Below are positions 50,417 through 59,394 of a stretch of DNA of 64,000 nt, piece after piece. The notes under the pieces are model-generated. The model worked only from the letters and a program-made list of their open reading frames with translations. It did not search any database and was not told where the DNA came from. Where the stretch lies: positions 248,001 to 312,000 of the forward strand of contig CAXXXL010000003.1 in assembly GCA_963666505.2 (NCBI GenBank), given 5' to 3'. Within the stretch, counting starts at the first letter, position 1, and every line of letters begins with the position of its first letter. Made by a program: the position numbers and the translations under genes. The stretch is from JABGQS01 sp963666505 (GTDB lineage Bacteria; Bacillota; Clostridia; Christensenellales; SZUA-584).

Positions 50417-51907
50417 TTATTCTTTTGGTTTCATGGTTGGGAAGAGAAGCACGTCCCGAATCGAAGAACTATCTGTAAACAGCATTACCATACGGTCTAT
50501 CCCAAGGCCCATTCCACCGGTCGGCGGCATGCCGTATTCCATGGCTGTAACAAAATCTTCGTCTATCTCGAATTCGCCTTCGGTAAATTTCTTCTTGGCC
50601 TGCTCAATAAAACGTTCACGCTGGTCTATCGGGTCGTTAAGCTCAGTAAAAGCGTTGCCCATTTCACGGCCATAGATAAAGATCTCGAACCTTTCGGTAA
50701 GCCGCGGGTCGTAAGGCGTACGCTTCGCCAGCGGAGAGATCTCTATAGGATAATCACATATGAAAGTCGGCTGGATGAGAGTAGGCTCAACAAACTCCTC
50801 AAAGAAGAGGTTGAGTACCTCGCCTCTGCTCATTTCGTCATTTTCCATGTGCAGCTCTTTTTCTTTTGCCAGACTGCGTGCCGCTTCGTCATCGGCAACT
50901 TGGCTAAAGTCTATTCCTGTCTGTTCCTTAACAGCGTCAGTCATGGTAATACGGCGCCATGGAGGAGTAAGGTCTATATCAGCATCCTGATATTTTAGAT
51001 TGTATCCGCCAAGGACTTCCTGTGCTGTAGTTGTGTATAAGTTTTCACACAGGTCCATCATGCCGTTGTAGTCGGTGTATGCTTCGTACATTTCGAGCAT
51101 AGTAAACTCAGGATTATGCTTAGGGCTCATGCCTTCGTTGCGGAAGATGCGGCCTATCTCATATACTTTGTCTATGCCGCCGATTATTAGCCTTTTCAGA
51201 TATAACTCCAGCTCTACACGCAGCACTATATCAAGATCGAGCGTGTTGTGATGGGTGCGGAACGGTTTTGCAGCGGCGTTGGTAGCATGCATATGAAGCA
51301 CCGGTGTTTCCACCTCAAGATAGCCCTTTTCATCCATTAACCGGCGAATGATGCTAATTATACGGGAGCGCATTTGAAATGCAGTACGAACTTCGGGATT
51401 CATTATTAGGTCTACATAGCGCTGGCGGTATCGCAGGTCTACGTCTTTTAGCCCGTGGAATTTTTCAGGCAGAGGAAGAAGCGACTTTGCAAGCAGTGTG
51501 ATGCTCTGTGCCTTAACGCTTATCTCGCCTTTGTTGGTTTTAAACACTTCGCCCGATACGCCGACTATATCGCCTATGTCATATTTTTTATATTCTGCGT
51601 AGGGCTCTTCACCAAGAACATCACGGCGTACATATAGCTGTATCTGGCCGTCTGAGTCCTGTATATGAGAAAAACTCGCCTTGCCCATCACTCGCTTTGA
51701 CATCAGCCTGCCCGCAACGCTTACGGGTTTGCCTTCCATTGTGTCAAAGTTTCCGATTATCTGTGATGAACTGTGAGTTTTTTCAAATCTGGTTATATTA
51801 TAAGGATCCTGACCGGCCTGTCTTAAACCGGAGAGCTTATCACGCCTTATTCGTATGAGCTCGCTTTCCGACTGTGCGCTGTTTTCACTGTTGTTCTGAT
51901 CTGACAT
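50417..51907 (-). CDS. lysS: Lysyl-tRNA synthetase (class II)
   Basis: 496 residues. N-terminal OB anticodon-binding domain (VSVAGRLMSKRVMGKASFSH), motif 2 (YEIGRIFRNEGMSPKHNPEF) and motif 3 (GMPPTGGMGLGIDRMVMLFT) are clear. It charges tRNA-Lys. It follows greA after 8 bases, a common Firmicutes pairing. Confidence 0.98.
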   Translation of the reverse strand: MSDQNNSENSAQSESELIRIRRDKLSGLRQAGQDPYNITRFEKTHSSSQIIGNFDTMEGKPVSVAGRLMSKRVMGKASFSHIQDSDGQIQLYVRRDVLGEEPYAEYKKYDIGDIVGVSGEVFKTNKGEISVKAQSITLLAKSLLPLPEKFHGLKDVDLRYRQRYVDLIMNPEVRTAFQMRSRIISIIRRLMDEKGYLEVETPVLHMHATNAAAKPFRTHHNTLDLDIVLRVELELYLKRLIIGGIDKVYEIGRIFRNEGMSPKHNPEFTMLEMYEAYTDYNGMMDLCENLYTTTAQEVLGGYNLKYQDADIDLTPPWRRITMTDAVKEQTGIDFSQVADDEAARSLAKEKELHMENDEMSRGEVLNLFFEEFVEPTLIQPTFICDYPIEISPLAKRTPYDPRLTERFEIFIYGREMGNAFTELNDPIDQRERFIEQAKKKFTEGEFEIDEDFVTAMEYGMPPTGGMGLGIDRMVMLFTDSSSIRDVLLFPTMKPKE

Positions 51908-51915
51908 TTTTACCC

Positions 51916-52392
51916 CTATCTATATATATCGATTATCTTAAACTGTATCGTTCCTCCCGGAGATTCTACATTAACTATGTCGCCTGGTTTTTTACCCATG
52001 AGTGCAGACCCCACCGGCGATTCGTTTGATATTTGGCCTCTGTCGGCATCCGCCTCGATAGACCCAACGATATGATACACCTCTTCTTCTTTGAATTCAA
52101 CATCAAAGATTTTTACTGTTGTACCTATGCCCACTGACGATACATCCACTTTGTCGTCGTCAACTATTACTGCGTTGCGCAGTATCTGTTCTAGCTTTGC
52201 TATCTCGTTTTCTACACGTGCCTGTTCATTCTTGGCTTCGTCATATTCTGCATTTTCTGAAAGGTCGCCAAATGCCCGGGCCTCTTTGATCTGCTCGGAT
52301 ATCTCGCTTCGTTTTACAACTTTTAAATACTCCAGCTTTTCCTGCTTTTCCTTAAGCCCGGTTTTTGTGAGTATTATTTCATTGCTTGCCAT
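51916..52392 (-). CDS. greA: Transcription elongation factor GreA
   Basis: 158 residues. The N-terminal coiled coil carries the acidic tip (ARAFGDLSENAEYDEAKNEQ) that reaches the RNA polymerase active site. The C-terminal FKBP-like domain ends with SPVGSALMGKKPGDIVNVES. It rescues backtracked polymerase. GGAGG precedes the ATG. First gene of greA-lysS. Confidence 0.97.
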   Translation of the reverse strand: MASNEIILTKTGLKEKQEKLEYLKVVKRSEISEQIKEARAFGDLSENAEYDEAKNEQARVENEIAKLEQILRNAVIVDDDKVDVSSVGIGTTVKIFDVEFKEEEVYHIVGSIEADADRGQISNESPVGSALMGKKPGDIVNVESPGGTIQFKIIDIYR

Positions 52393-52723
52393 AACTTCCT
52401 CCTGTTTTATGCCGTTTGTTCAGTGCAGAAAATACTCAACAAACGAACTATATAAATTCTTTCTAAAATTGTGATTAAAAACAGTTTTTTTGTAATATGC
52501 TGATTATAGGTCAAGCCAAAAAGCTTGTCAAGCTATATGGTACATATTTACGGTTAAAAGGCTTTAAATATAATCCGGTGGTGTTAATTAGCCTGATTTT
52601 CGCTTGAAAAGTGCCTGTTTATAGTGATATAGCCAATAAAGAGGCTGCTGGATTGCGGTAAGTCTAAAAAGGTTTTAAGTGAAAGCTGAGTCCTTTAAGG
52701 TTGTTGTGTATATATAATTATGG
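52393..52723. other. Divergent intergenic region between greA and queT
   Basis: About 330 bases without a supported gene. The queT promoter lies at the right end. The greA promoter must be on the left, where A+T-rich sequence gives several weak candidates. Nothing else is recognised. Confidence 0.4.
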
Positions 52724-52729
52724 TATAAT
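52701..52729 (+). promoter_or_regulatory. Promoter of the preQ1-queT transcript
   Basis: TTGTTG (52701), a 17-base spacer and TATAAT (52724-52729) with an extended TGG. It lies 20 bases before the riboswitch. Confidence 0.65.
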
Positions 52730-52748
52730 TCACCCGGCGAATTTCGCC

Positions 52749-52790
52749 GGACAGTTCGAAACCATCCTGTCCATAAAAAAAACTAAGGAG
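52749..52790 (+). ncRNA. preQ1-I riboswitch
   Basis: P1 is GGACAG/CTGTCC (52749-52754, 52767-52772). The loop TTCGAAACCATC is followed by the A-rich tail ATAAAAAAAACTAAGGAG. CC of the loop can pair with GG of AAGGAG to form the pseudoknot, hiding the Shine-Dalgarno sequence when ligand binds. This is the compact class I preQ1 aptamer, and the downstream gene is a queuosine-precursor transporter. Confidence 0.88.
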
Positions 52791-52798
52791 TCAGGCGT

Positions 52799-52828
52799 AT
52801 GCCTGAGCGGGATGCATTGCCCGTTTGA
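52799..52828 (+). CDS. Nine-codon leader ORF coupled to queT
   Basis: ATG at 52799 sits 8 bases after the riboswitch AAGGAG and encodes MPERDALPV, stopping at TGA 52826-52828. That stop overlaps the queT TTG (52825-52827). The hairpin TCAGGC/GCCTGA (52791-52806) places the start codon at its loop. It may be the direct target of the riboswitch, with queT translated by coupling. Confidence 0.5.
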   Translation: MPERDALPV

Positions 52829-53337
52829 AAAGTAAAATGAAGTTAAACACAAAATTTATTGTACAGGCTGGTCTTATTGCCGCATTGTACAGTGTACTTG
52901 TAATCCTTGCAACGTTCACACCTATCGGGTTCATTAACTTCGGACCGATACAGATGCGCATTTCCGAAGCGCTGACCATCCTGCCTTATTTTACACCGGC
53001 GGCTATTCCCGGCCTGTTTATCGGCTGTCTGGTAAGTAATATTTTCGGTACAGCAGTTGGGGTCTTGCTGCCGGATATCATCTTTGGCAGCCTGGCAACT
53101 TTAGCTGCGGCGTTCTGTTCCTTTTTTTTACGCAGATACAAGTGGCTTGTACCACTGCCGCCGGTAATCATAAATGCCATAGTTGTAGGTTTACTGTTGA
53201 CGTATGTTTACGGAGTACCTTCACCTCTTATAGTGAATATGCTGACTGTGGGCGCAGGCCAGGTAATAGCGTGTTACGGATTTGGAATGGCACTACTATA
53301 TCTGCTTGACAAGAGAAGAAGGATATTCAAATTATAA
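52825..53337 (+). CDS. queT: QueT-family queuosine precursor transporter
   Basis: 170 residues from TTG 52825, or 166 from ATG 52837; neither has a strong site of its own. About five to six membrane segments. FINFGPIQMRISEALTILPY and GLFIGCLVSNIFG are typical of QueT, the substrate-binding membrane subunit of an ECF-type importer of queuosine precursors. The preQ1 riboswitch upstream confirms the role. The shared ECF ATPase genes are not in the window. Confidence 0.93.
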   Translation: MKSKMKLNTKFIVQAGLIAALYSVLVILATFTPIGFINFGPIQMRISEALTILPYFTPAAIPGLFIGCLVSNIFGTAVGVLLPDIIFGSLATLAAAFCSFFLRRYKWLVPLPPVIINAIVVGLLLTYVYGVPSPLIVNMLTVGAGQVIACYGFGMALLYLLDKRRRIFKL

Positions 53338-53351
53338 TATTGCAGAAACAT

Positions 53352-53379
53352 AAAAGGGAAGCTTTGAGCTTCCCTTTTT
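53352..53379. terminator. Terminator between queT and leuS
   Basis: AAAAGGGAAGCT and AGCTTCCCTTTT form a perfect 12-bp stem with a three-base loop. The A and T runs let it serve both convergent genes. Confidence 0.9.
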
Positions 53380-53409
53380 GATATTAAACAGTTTGTTAAT
53401 TACATATAC

Positions 53410-55830
53410 TTAACTTACTACTATGTTGGCTATCCTTCCGGGAACTATTATCATCTTTCTAATCGTTTTTCCTTCAAAATGAGCTTTTAGTTCATCGGAG
53501 TTCATTATTATGCTTTCGATGTCTTCCTTTGTTGCGTCACTTGGGACGTTGAAACGTGCACGTACTTTACCGTTTATCTGCAGCGGTATTTCGACTTCAT
53601 CAAGAACGAGTGCGCTTTCGTCGCATATAGGGAAACGCTGATTGAACACGCTGTCTGTTTCGCCGAAGGATTCCCACATTTCTTCTGCGAAATGAGGGGC
53701 AAAGGGTGCAACAAGCAGCACAAGCGTTCTTGCTGCGTCGATGCTCGTTTCCCTGTCCGGTTTCTCGGCGATGTATTTGCTAAGAGAGTTCGTATACTCC
53801 ATAAGCCTTGCAACAGCAGTGTTGAACGAGAAGTTCTCAATATCTGCGCTGACATGCTGTATGCAATAATTCTTATCATAGGCAACCTGTTTTTTACCTT
53901 CGTCGCTTGTTTCGCCTACTTGCATGAGCTCGCCGGCTATTCTTTCTACACGCTCGAGGAACCGGCTTACGGCTTTTAGACCGTAGTCGTTCCAAGGGCC
54001 GCCTTCAATATACGAGAACCCGAACGCAAGATATGTCCTGAAAACGTCGCTGCCGTATTTTGTGATATAGTCGTCCGGAGATATTACATTGCCTTTGGAT
54101 TTGCTCATCCGAAGACCGTCGGGGCCAAGGATTGTTCCCTGATGTACGAGAGATGTGAACGGCTCTTCAAAATCAAGATAGCCCATGTCGTGCAGAGCCA
54201 TAGTGAAGAAGCGTGCATACAGAAGGTGCATGCATGCGTGCTCCGCTCCGCCAACGTATTTGTCTACAGGCAGCATCTTGTTTATCCACTGCGAATCAAA
54301 AGCTGAATCAGAGTTGTTTGCGTCAGGATATCGCAGGAAATACCACGATGAGCACACGAATGTGTCCATGGTGTCTGCGTCACGCACAGCTTTGCCGCCG
54401 CACTTGGGGCAGGTAGTATTGATGAAGTCTTCTGCTTTCAGCAGAGGAGAAGTGCCGTCCGGGTTGAAGTCTACGTCGTAAGGAAGCTTGACCGGAAGCT
54501 CGCTCTCCGGTACGGGGACTTCGCCGCACTCGTCGCAGTAGACCACAGGTATGGGTGTGCCCCAATAGCGCTGCCGTGATATCAGCCAGTCACGCAGGCG
54601 GTAGTTTATCTTGAAGTCGCCTTTGCCAAGGGCTTTGAGCCGCTCAAGGATAGCTTTTTTACCCTCTTCCACCGGCATGCCGGAGAAGTCTTCGCTGTTT
54701 ACCATAACTCCGTATTCGACGTATGGCAAGCTGTCGTCTTCGCCTTCGCCCGCTGCGCTTATAACACGTTCTATTGGAAGCTCATATTTCTGGGCAAACT
54801 CGAAGTCGCGCTCGTCGTGAGCCGGAACTGCCATGACTGCGCCTGTGCCATAGGTGGCAAGCACGTAATCTGCAACGTATATTGGTATGCGCCGACCGTT
54901 TATAGGGTTGGTCGCATATGCGCCGGTGAACACGCCCGTTTTTTCACGAGCGGTAGAAAGCCTGTCTATCTCACTTGCTTTTCCAGCGTATTCGATATAT
55001 TCTTCAACAGCTTTTTTCTGGCTGTCTGTCGTTATCTGCAGTGTCAGCGGATGCTCTGGCGCAAGTACGGCATATGTGCAGCCGTAAAGCGTATCCGCCC
55101 TTGTGGTGAACACGGTAAAACTCTCGCCGTTGTCAAGGTCGAACGTGACCTCGCCGCCGACTGACTTGCCTATCCAATTTTTCTGCATCATCTTTGTCTT
55201 GGAGGGCCAGTCGAGTCCGTCAAGGTTTTGAAGCAGGCGTTCAGCATAGTCGGTTATTTTAAAGAACCACTGTGTTAAGTTTTTCTTTATTACGATACTG
55301 TCGCAGCGTTCGCAGTGTCCGTCTATCACCTGTTCGTTAGCAAGCACTGTGTGGCAGCTCTCACACCAGTTGACCGGAGCCTGTTTGCGGTATGCAAGAC
55401 CTTTTTCATAGAGCTTTAAAAAGCACCACTGAGTCCATTTATAATAATCCGGCATACATGTCTTTATCTCGTAGTTCCAGTCGAACATAGCGCCCATTGC
55501 TTTGAGCTGTTTTTCCATCGTCTTTATATTGGCGAGCGTGGAATCTTCTGGGTGTATGCCTGTCTTTATAGCGTAGTTTTCTGCAGGAAGACCGAAAGCG
55601 TCAAAGCCCATAGGCTCGAAAACTTCGTATCCGCTCATTCTCATGAACCTTGCGTATGTATCCGAAAGGCCATAGTTATACCAGTGCCCAACATGAAGCT
55701 TTGAACCGCTGGGGTACGAGAACATCTCGAGCACATATTTTTTATTTTCAACTTTGCTTTTATCAAAGCTGTAGAGCTTTTCCTTTGCCCATTTTTTCTG
55801 CCATTTCTTTTCTACTTTTTGATAATCCAT
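53410..55830 (-). CDS. leuS: Leucyl-tRNA synthetase
   Basis: 806 residues, the bacterial length. The HIGH motif is within YPSGSKLHVGHWYNYGLSDT, KMSKS is RMSKSKGNVIS, and a zinc-binding-type region (CESCHTVLANEQVIDGHCE) and an editing domain (FTTRADTLYGCTYAVLAPEH) are present. It charges tRNA-Leu and hydrolyses mischarged tRNA. No T-box is recognisable in the 185 bases upstream. Confidence 0.98.
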   Translation of the reverse strand: MDYQKVEKKWQKKWAKEKLYSFDKSKVENKKYVLEMFSYPSGSKLHVGHWYNYGLSDTYARFMRMSGYEVFEPMGFDAFGLPAENYAIKTGIHPEDSTLANIKTMEKQLKAMGAMFDWNYEIKTCMPDYYKWTQWCFLKLYEKGLAYRKQAPVNWCESCHTVLANEQVIDGHCERCDSIVIKKNLTQWFFKITDYAERLLQNLDGLDWPSKTKMMQKNWIGKSVGGEVTFDLDNGESFTVFTTRADTLYGCTYAVLAPEHPLTLQITTDSQKKAVEEYIEYAGKASEIDRLSTAREKTGVFTGAYATNPINGRRIPIYVADYVLATYGTGAVMAVPAHDERDFEFAQKYELPIERVISAAGEGEDDSLPYVEYGVMVNSEDFSGMPVEEGKKAILERLKALGKGDFKINYRLRDWLISRQRYWGTPIPVVYCDECGEVPVPESELPVKLPYDVDFNPDGTSPLLKAEDFINTTCPKCGGKAVRDADTMDTFVCSSWYFLRYPDANNSDSAFDSQWINKMLPVDKYVGGAEHACMHLLYARFFTMALHDMGYLDFEEPFTSLVHQGTILGPDGLRMSKSKGNVISPDDYITKYGSDVFRTYLAFGFSYIEGGPWNDYGLKAVSRFLERVERIAGELMQVGETSDEGKKQVAYDKNYCIQHVSADIENFSFNTAVARLMEYTNSLSKYIAEKPDRETSIDAARTLVLLVAPFAPHFAEEMWESFGETDSVFNQRFPICDESALVLDEVEIPLQINGKVRARFNVPSDATKEDIESIIMNSDELKAHFEGKTIRKMIIVPGRIANIVVS

Positions 55831-56015
55831 TAATACGGTCGTTCCTTTCCTGTGCCGGACAAAAATCCTTTTATCCGTGCTGCTTGCTACATTATTATAT
55901 AAAACTTATAAAAAAGCAATACTTAACCCACCAGGCTTGGCCTGTTTAATTCGTACATTGAGCTCATATGTATTCTCAATATGCTAGCTTGCGTAGTTTT
56001 CAATAATATGTTTAC

Positions 56016-57152
56016 TCAGCCTATTAGGGTTACAGTTGCCATGGCTGAAATGCCCTTTCCTTTTCCCTCGAACCCAAGGCCTTCAGTAGTTGTTGCTTTT
56101 ACGCTTACGTAGCTGACGGCCAACCCGGTCTTTTCCGCTATGTTAACACGCATGTTGTCTATATATCCTGAAACCTTAGGGCGCTGCATTATAAGCGTGG
56201 AATCTATGCTGGTGATTTGATATCCGGCTTCTTCAACTATATCCACAGTTTTTGACAACAAGGAAAGGCTGCTTGCGTTTTTGAACTCGTCTATACACGG
56301 GAAGTGGTGCCCGATATCTCGGCTGGCGACTGCCCCGAGCAGCGCGTCTATGATTGCGTGCAGAAGAACGTCGGCATCGCTATGGCCGACAAGCCCGTGG
56401 GTATATGGTATCGTTTCGCCGCCCAGCACCAGATGCCTGCCTTTTTTCAGCCTGTGTACGTCATAGCCCGTGCCGACCCTTACTGTTTCTCCGGCGATTT
56501 TTTTTGCCACTGCTATATCCTCCGGCGTTGTTACTTTTATGTTGCTGCTGTCCGATTCAATAAATGTTATAGGAATACCCATGCGCTCAACCAGACTGCA
56601 CTCATCCGTGCCGAGGAAACCGTCTTTCTCGGCCTGCTTGTGCGCTTTTTTTATCAGTTCGAATGAGAACGCCTGGGGCGTCTGTATGTTGATAAGTTCG
56701 CTTCTGTCCAGCGTTTCTATAATCTGTTCGGCCTTAAGGCGTTTGATAGTATCTATTGTTCTGACGCCGACAGCTGCTGCTTCCGTTTTTAATGCTGCCT
56801 CTGCGCATCCTGAAAGAGTCTGCGGTTTAACGAAGCACCTTGCGCCGTCGTGTACGAGCACTACGTTTGCATCCTCTATTGAAGCAAGTGCGTTTGCTAC
56901 GGAGTGCTGCCTCTCTTCACCTCCGGTAACTGTATCAAACGGCATGCTCAGAATGCGGGAAGCGGCAGCAGATGTCTCTGCTTCGTCAACCTTTTGGCAG
57001 ACGACTAAGACCTTATCGAAACACTCGGCCTTTTCAAAGGCTTCAAGCGAGCGTTCAAGCACCGTTTTTGCGCCGATGCGTATCATCATTTTGTTTTCGC
57101 CCATACGCTTTGCGTTTCCTGCCGCAAGCAGTATGCCGACTACTTTAGCCAT
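56016..57152 (-). CDS. ispDF: Bifunctional IspDF
   Basis: 378 residues. Residues 1-220 are IspD (GILLAAGNAKRMGENKMM, VLVHDGARCFV), which makes CDP-methylerythritol. Residues 222-378 are IspF (RVGTGYDVHRL, GHSDADVLLHAIIDALLGA), which makes methylerythritol cyclodiphosphate. The two MEP-pathway steps are not consecutive (IspE acts between). The start overlaps the S4-protein gene by 8 bases. Confidence 0.96.
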   Translation of the reverse strand: MAKVVGILLAAGNAKRMGENKMMIRIGAKTVLERSLEAFEKAECFDKVLVVCQKVDEAETSAAASRILSMPFDTVTGGEERQHSVANALASIEDANVVLVHDGARCFVKPQTLSGCAEAALKTEAAAVGVRTIDTIKRLKAEQIIETLDRSELINIQTPQAFSFELIKKAHKQAEKDGFLGTDECSLVERMGIPITFIESDSSNIKVTTPEDIAVAKKIAGETVRVGTGYDVHRLKKGRHLVLGGETIPYTHGLVGHSDADVLLHAIIDALLGAVASRDIGHHFPCIDEFKNASSLSLLSKTVDIVEEAGYQITSIDSTLIMQRPKVSGYIDNMRVNIAEKTGLAVSYVSVKATTTEGLGFEGKGKGISAMATVTLIG

Positions 57153-57402
57153 TTCTGGTTTCCTCTAATATTTCGTACATGGCGCCTGCGTCCTCTTTGC
57201 GAACGGTATCGGCGACCTGCAGAACTTTTACTTTAAGCGTGTTTGAACCAAAGCGGACTTCGATCTCGTCTCCTGGCTTTATATCCTTGCCCGACTTTGC
57301 AACATTACCGTTTACGCTGACACGCTTTTTAGCGCACGCTTCATCGGCTACTGTCCTTCTTTTTATTATCCTTGAAACCTTAAGGAACTTATCCAGCCTC
57401 AT
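57145..57402 (-). CDS. rqcP: S4-domain RNA-binding protein, RqcP-like
   Basis: 85 residues. The S4 fold starts MRLDKFLKVSRIIKRRTVAD and continues with KKRVSVNGNVAKSGKDIKPG, as in YabO/RqcP and Hsp15. RqcP helps RqcH add alanine tails to stalled chains on 50S subunits. A TATAAT (minus strand, 57452-57457) lies upstream. It is co-transcribed with ispDF. Confidence 0.85.
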   Translation of the reverse strand: MRLDKFLKVSRIIKRRTVADEACAKKRVSVNGNVAKSGKDIKPGDEIEVRFGSNTLKVKVLQVADTVRKEDAGAMYEILEETRNG

Positions 57403-57841
57403 TATTAGTTTTGTCCTTTCGTTTAAAGACTCTGTTTGCCTCTTTTTTGATATTATAACAGAAAAAACGGGAATTTACACGACAGAAGTCTTTGGCGCAG
57501 CCAATAAGCGCCGGGCTGTTTCCTTTCGGCACTATTGCTTCAATGGAAAAGGAAAAGTGCCCTCGCTTTTAAACGATTGCACCATTTCTTATATATAAGG
57601 TTACCCGTGGATGACTATTGTTGCAAATGTATAATAACCCGCCTGCATTAGCGGCGTATAAAAGCGCTGTGAAATCTGCGTTAAAAACGAAGAAAAAGAA
57701 AAAGCGCTTCACGGATTTCTCCTCTGAAGCACTCTTTCTAAATATATATTAATTGCTGGTTGCCTTGTTTATGCTTATTATCATATACCATCAATATGAA
57801 TAATATGTAAACAGAAAAGATACTTTTTGTGAACTTGAAAA
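57403..57841. other. Intergenic stretch with terminator
   Basis: No gene is supported in these 440 bases. They hold the rqcP promoter on the left and the terminator of the upstream GNAT gene at 57698-57733. An inverted pair GGCACT/AGTGCC spans 57528-57563. The middle is otherwise unexplained. Confidence 0.45.
57698..57733 (-). terminator. Terminator of the FmdB-radC-GNAT transcript
   Basis: On the minus strand AGTGCTTCA and TGAAGCGCT (one wobble) enclose a 14-base loop followed by TTTTTC, about 110 bases past the GNAT stop. Confidence 0.7.
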
Positions 57842-58300
57842 TCAAAGCTCTTTTTGCATGACCAGCCTGTCTTCTCCTTCTCCATATTCGTCCTTGGAAT
57901 TCTCTATCACCGTGAACCCGAGCTTTTCTCTGTAGACTGAAAGGGCCGTGAAGTTGGCGGGGTCTACGGTAAGCTTTATGTGTGTTATGCCGAAGCGCTG
58001 CAAGTTCCCAAAAGCGAATTTTAACAGTTCTGTGCCCACATCTCTGCCCCTGAAAACAGGCAGCACGGCAACGCTCATAAGGTAGGCAGTGCCAATCTCG
58101 TTTATGTCCCGCATGAAGTATGCGCAGGCTATAGGATCGTCTTCATCGTCAACTGCAGCGTATACTTTGCCATAGCGCATCATGGGTACTATTACATATT
58201 CGTTTAACGCCCCTTTGCCGAAAGCTTGTTTTTCGATGTCCATTATCTGCTCTAGCCTTCTTCGGTCTGAGTAATCTATCGGTTTGAAAGAAATAGTCAT
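57842..58300 (-). CDS. GNAT-family N-acetyltransferase
   Basis: 152 residues from the ATG at 58300 with AGGAGG upstream; a longer frame to 58348 would overlap radC. Motif A is MSVAVLPVFRGRDVGTELLK, then LTVDPANFTALSVYREKLGF. The substrate is unknown. It starts 22 bases after radC. Confidence 0.88.
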   Translation of the reverse strand: MTISFKPIDYSDRRRLEQIMDIEKQAFGKGALNEYVIVPMMRYGKVYAAVDDEDDPIACAYFMRDINEIGTAYLMSVAVLPVFRGRDVGTELLKFAFGNLQRFGITHIKLTVDPANFTALSVYREKLGFTVIENSKDEYGEGEDRLVMQKEL

Positions 58301-58322
58301 GGGGTTTCCTCCTTGTTTCCTC

Positions 58323-59084
58323 TTATTTTTCTGAGTAATCTTCTGCAAGGGAATTTGCGAACTGCCTTACGGATGAATATTCCGCTGCGTAGGCCTCCGG
58401 CACTTTTATCTCTCGCTTGCCCATAAGCGAATCTGCCTGGAAGCTGAAGGTCGCTTCGTCGCACACTATTATATGGTCAACGAGATCTACGTTCAAGAGC
58501 CTTAGCGCATCCATTATCTTTAAGGTCATCTCTATGTCTTTAGTGGAAGGTTTAACGCTGCCGCCTGGGTGGTTGTGGGCTATGATAGCCTTTGCTGCAC
58601 GATTACGCAGCGCCGAAGCGGCGATTTTTTCTGTATATACCGGCGACTCGTTTAAGCTGCCTTCCGAAAGCTTTTCAGAATTTATCACACGGTTCTGGGT
58701 GCTGAGCCACAGAACGTGCAGCTCTTCGTAAGGCTTGCCGAACAAAAGGGACACGCAGTAGTCGCACGCATGCTTTATGGTTTTAACAGCCGGCTTTGGC
58801 CCCAGTCTGCTTTTTTTGTATGCACGCAGCACATGCGGGACAAGCCTTAAGTGTGCTGCGGCTTTAGGCCCCATGCCAGAAACACTGCAAAGGTCTTTTT
58901 CATCCGCCTCCAGCACAGCATAAAGACTGCCGAACTTGTCCAGCAGTCTGTGTGCGATGTCGTTTGTATTTACACGTGGGAGAGCATCGAAAAGCATATA
59001 TTCGAGTATCTCGTGTTCTGCGAAATCTTCAAAACCGCTTCTTTCGAACTTGGCCCTCATACGTGCTCTGTGTCCTTCGCCCAT
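58323..59084 (-). CDS. radC: RadC-family JAMM protein
   Basis: 253 residues. A helix-hairpin-helix region (LCSVSGMGPKAAAHLRL) is followed by the JAMM metalloprotease-like domain with AIIAHNHPGGSVKPSTKDIE (HxHx7SxxD) . RadC was named for repair, but its true role is unsettled. It sits 18 bases after the FmdB-like gene. Confidence 0.94.
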   Translation of the reverse strand: MGEGHRARMRAKFERSGFEDFAEHEILEYMLFDALPRVNTNDIAHRLLDKFGSLYAVLEADEKDLCSVSGMGPKAAAHLRLVPHVLRAYKKSRLGPKPAVKTIKHACDYCVSLLFGKPYEELHVLWLSTQNRVINSEKLSEGSLNESPVYTEKIAASALRNRAAKAIIAHNHPGGSVKPSTKDIEMTLKIMDALRLLNVDLVDHIIVCDEATFSFQADSLMGKREIKVPEAYAAEYSSVRQFANSLAEDYSEK

Positions 59085-59102
59085 ATGCTGTCTCCGTTTT
59101 TG

Positions 59103-59312
59103 TCAGCTTGAACAGCCCGAACAGCTAGAACAGCTTCCGGAACTACAGGAAGATGCTCCCCCGCCTGCGCTTCCTCCGAAATAACACTTGCCCTGATAAT
59201 AGCGCTGGGTGTCTTTCGACTCGCAGCTGGGGCATGGCGGCTTCTTATCCGCGCTTGTCAGCTCTTCAAATACAGCTCCGCAGTCATTGCATATAAATTT
59301 CAGTAGTGCCAT
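59103..59312 (-). CDS. FmdB-like zinc-ribbon protein with Cys/Ser tail
   Basis: 69 residues from the ATG at 59312, with GAGG 10 bases upstream. The zinc ribbon has CNDC and CPSC. The C-terminus is Gly-rich, then CSSGSCSSCSGCSS, a tail seen in some small FmdB/CxxC-CxxC-SSSS proteins. Function is unknown. It heads a short operon with radC. Confidence 0.82.
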   Translation of the reverse strand: MALLKFICNDCGAVFEELTSADKKPPCPSCESKDTQRYYQGKCYFGGSAGGGASSCSSGSCSSCSGCSS

Positions 59313-59394
59313 TAAAATCATTCCTCTCTGGTACAAGCCAAATATACTTTTGAAACCTTGTACTATTAATATTTTGCACCAGCAATAATACTAT

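Noticed and set aside
55831..56015. T-box regulating leuS
   Set aside because: The leader is too short and lacks the TGG-containing antiterminator.
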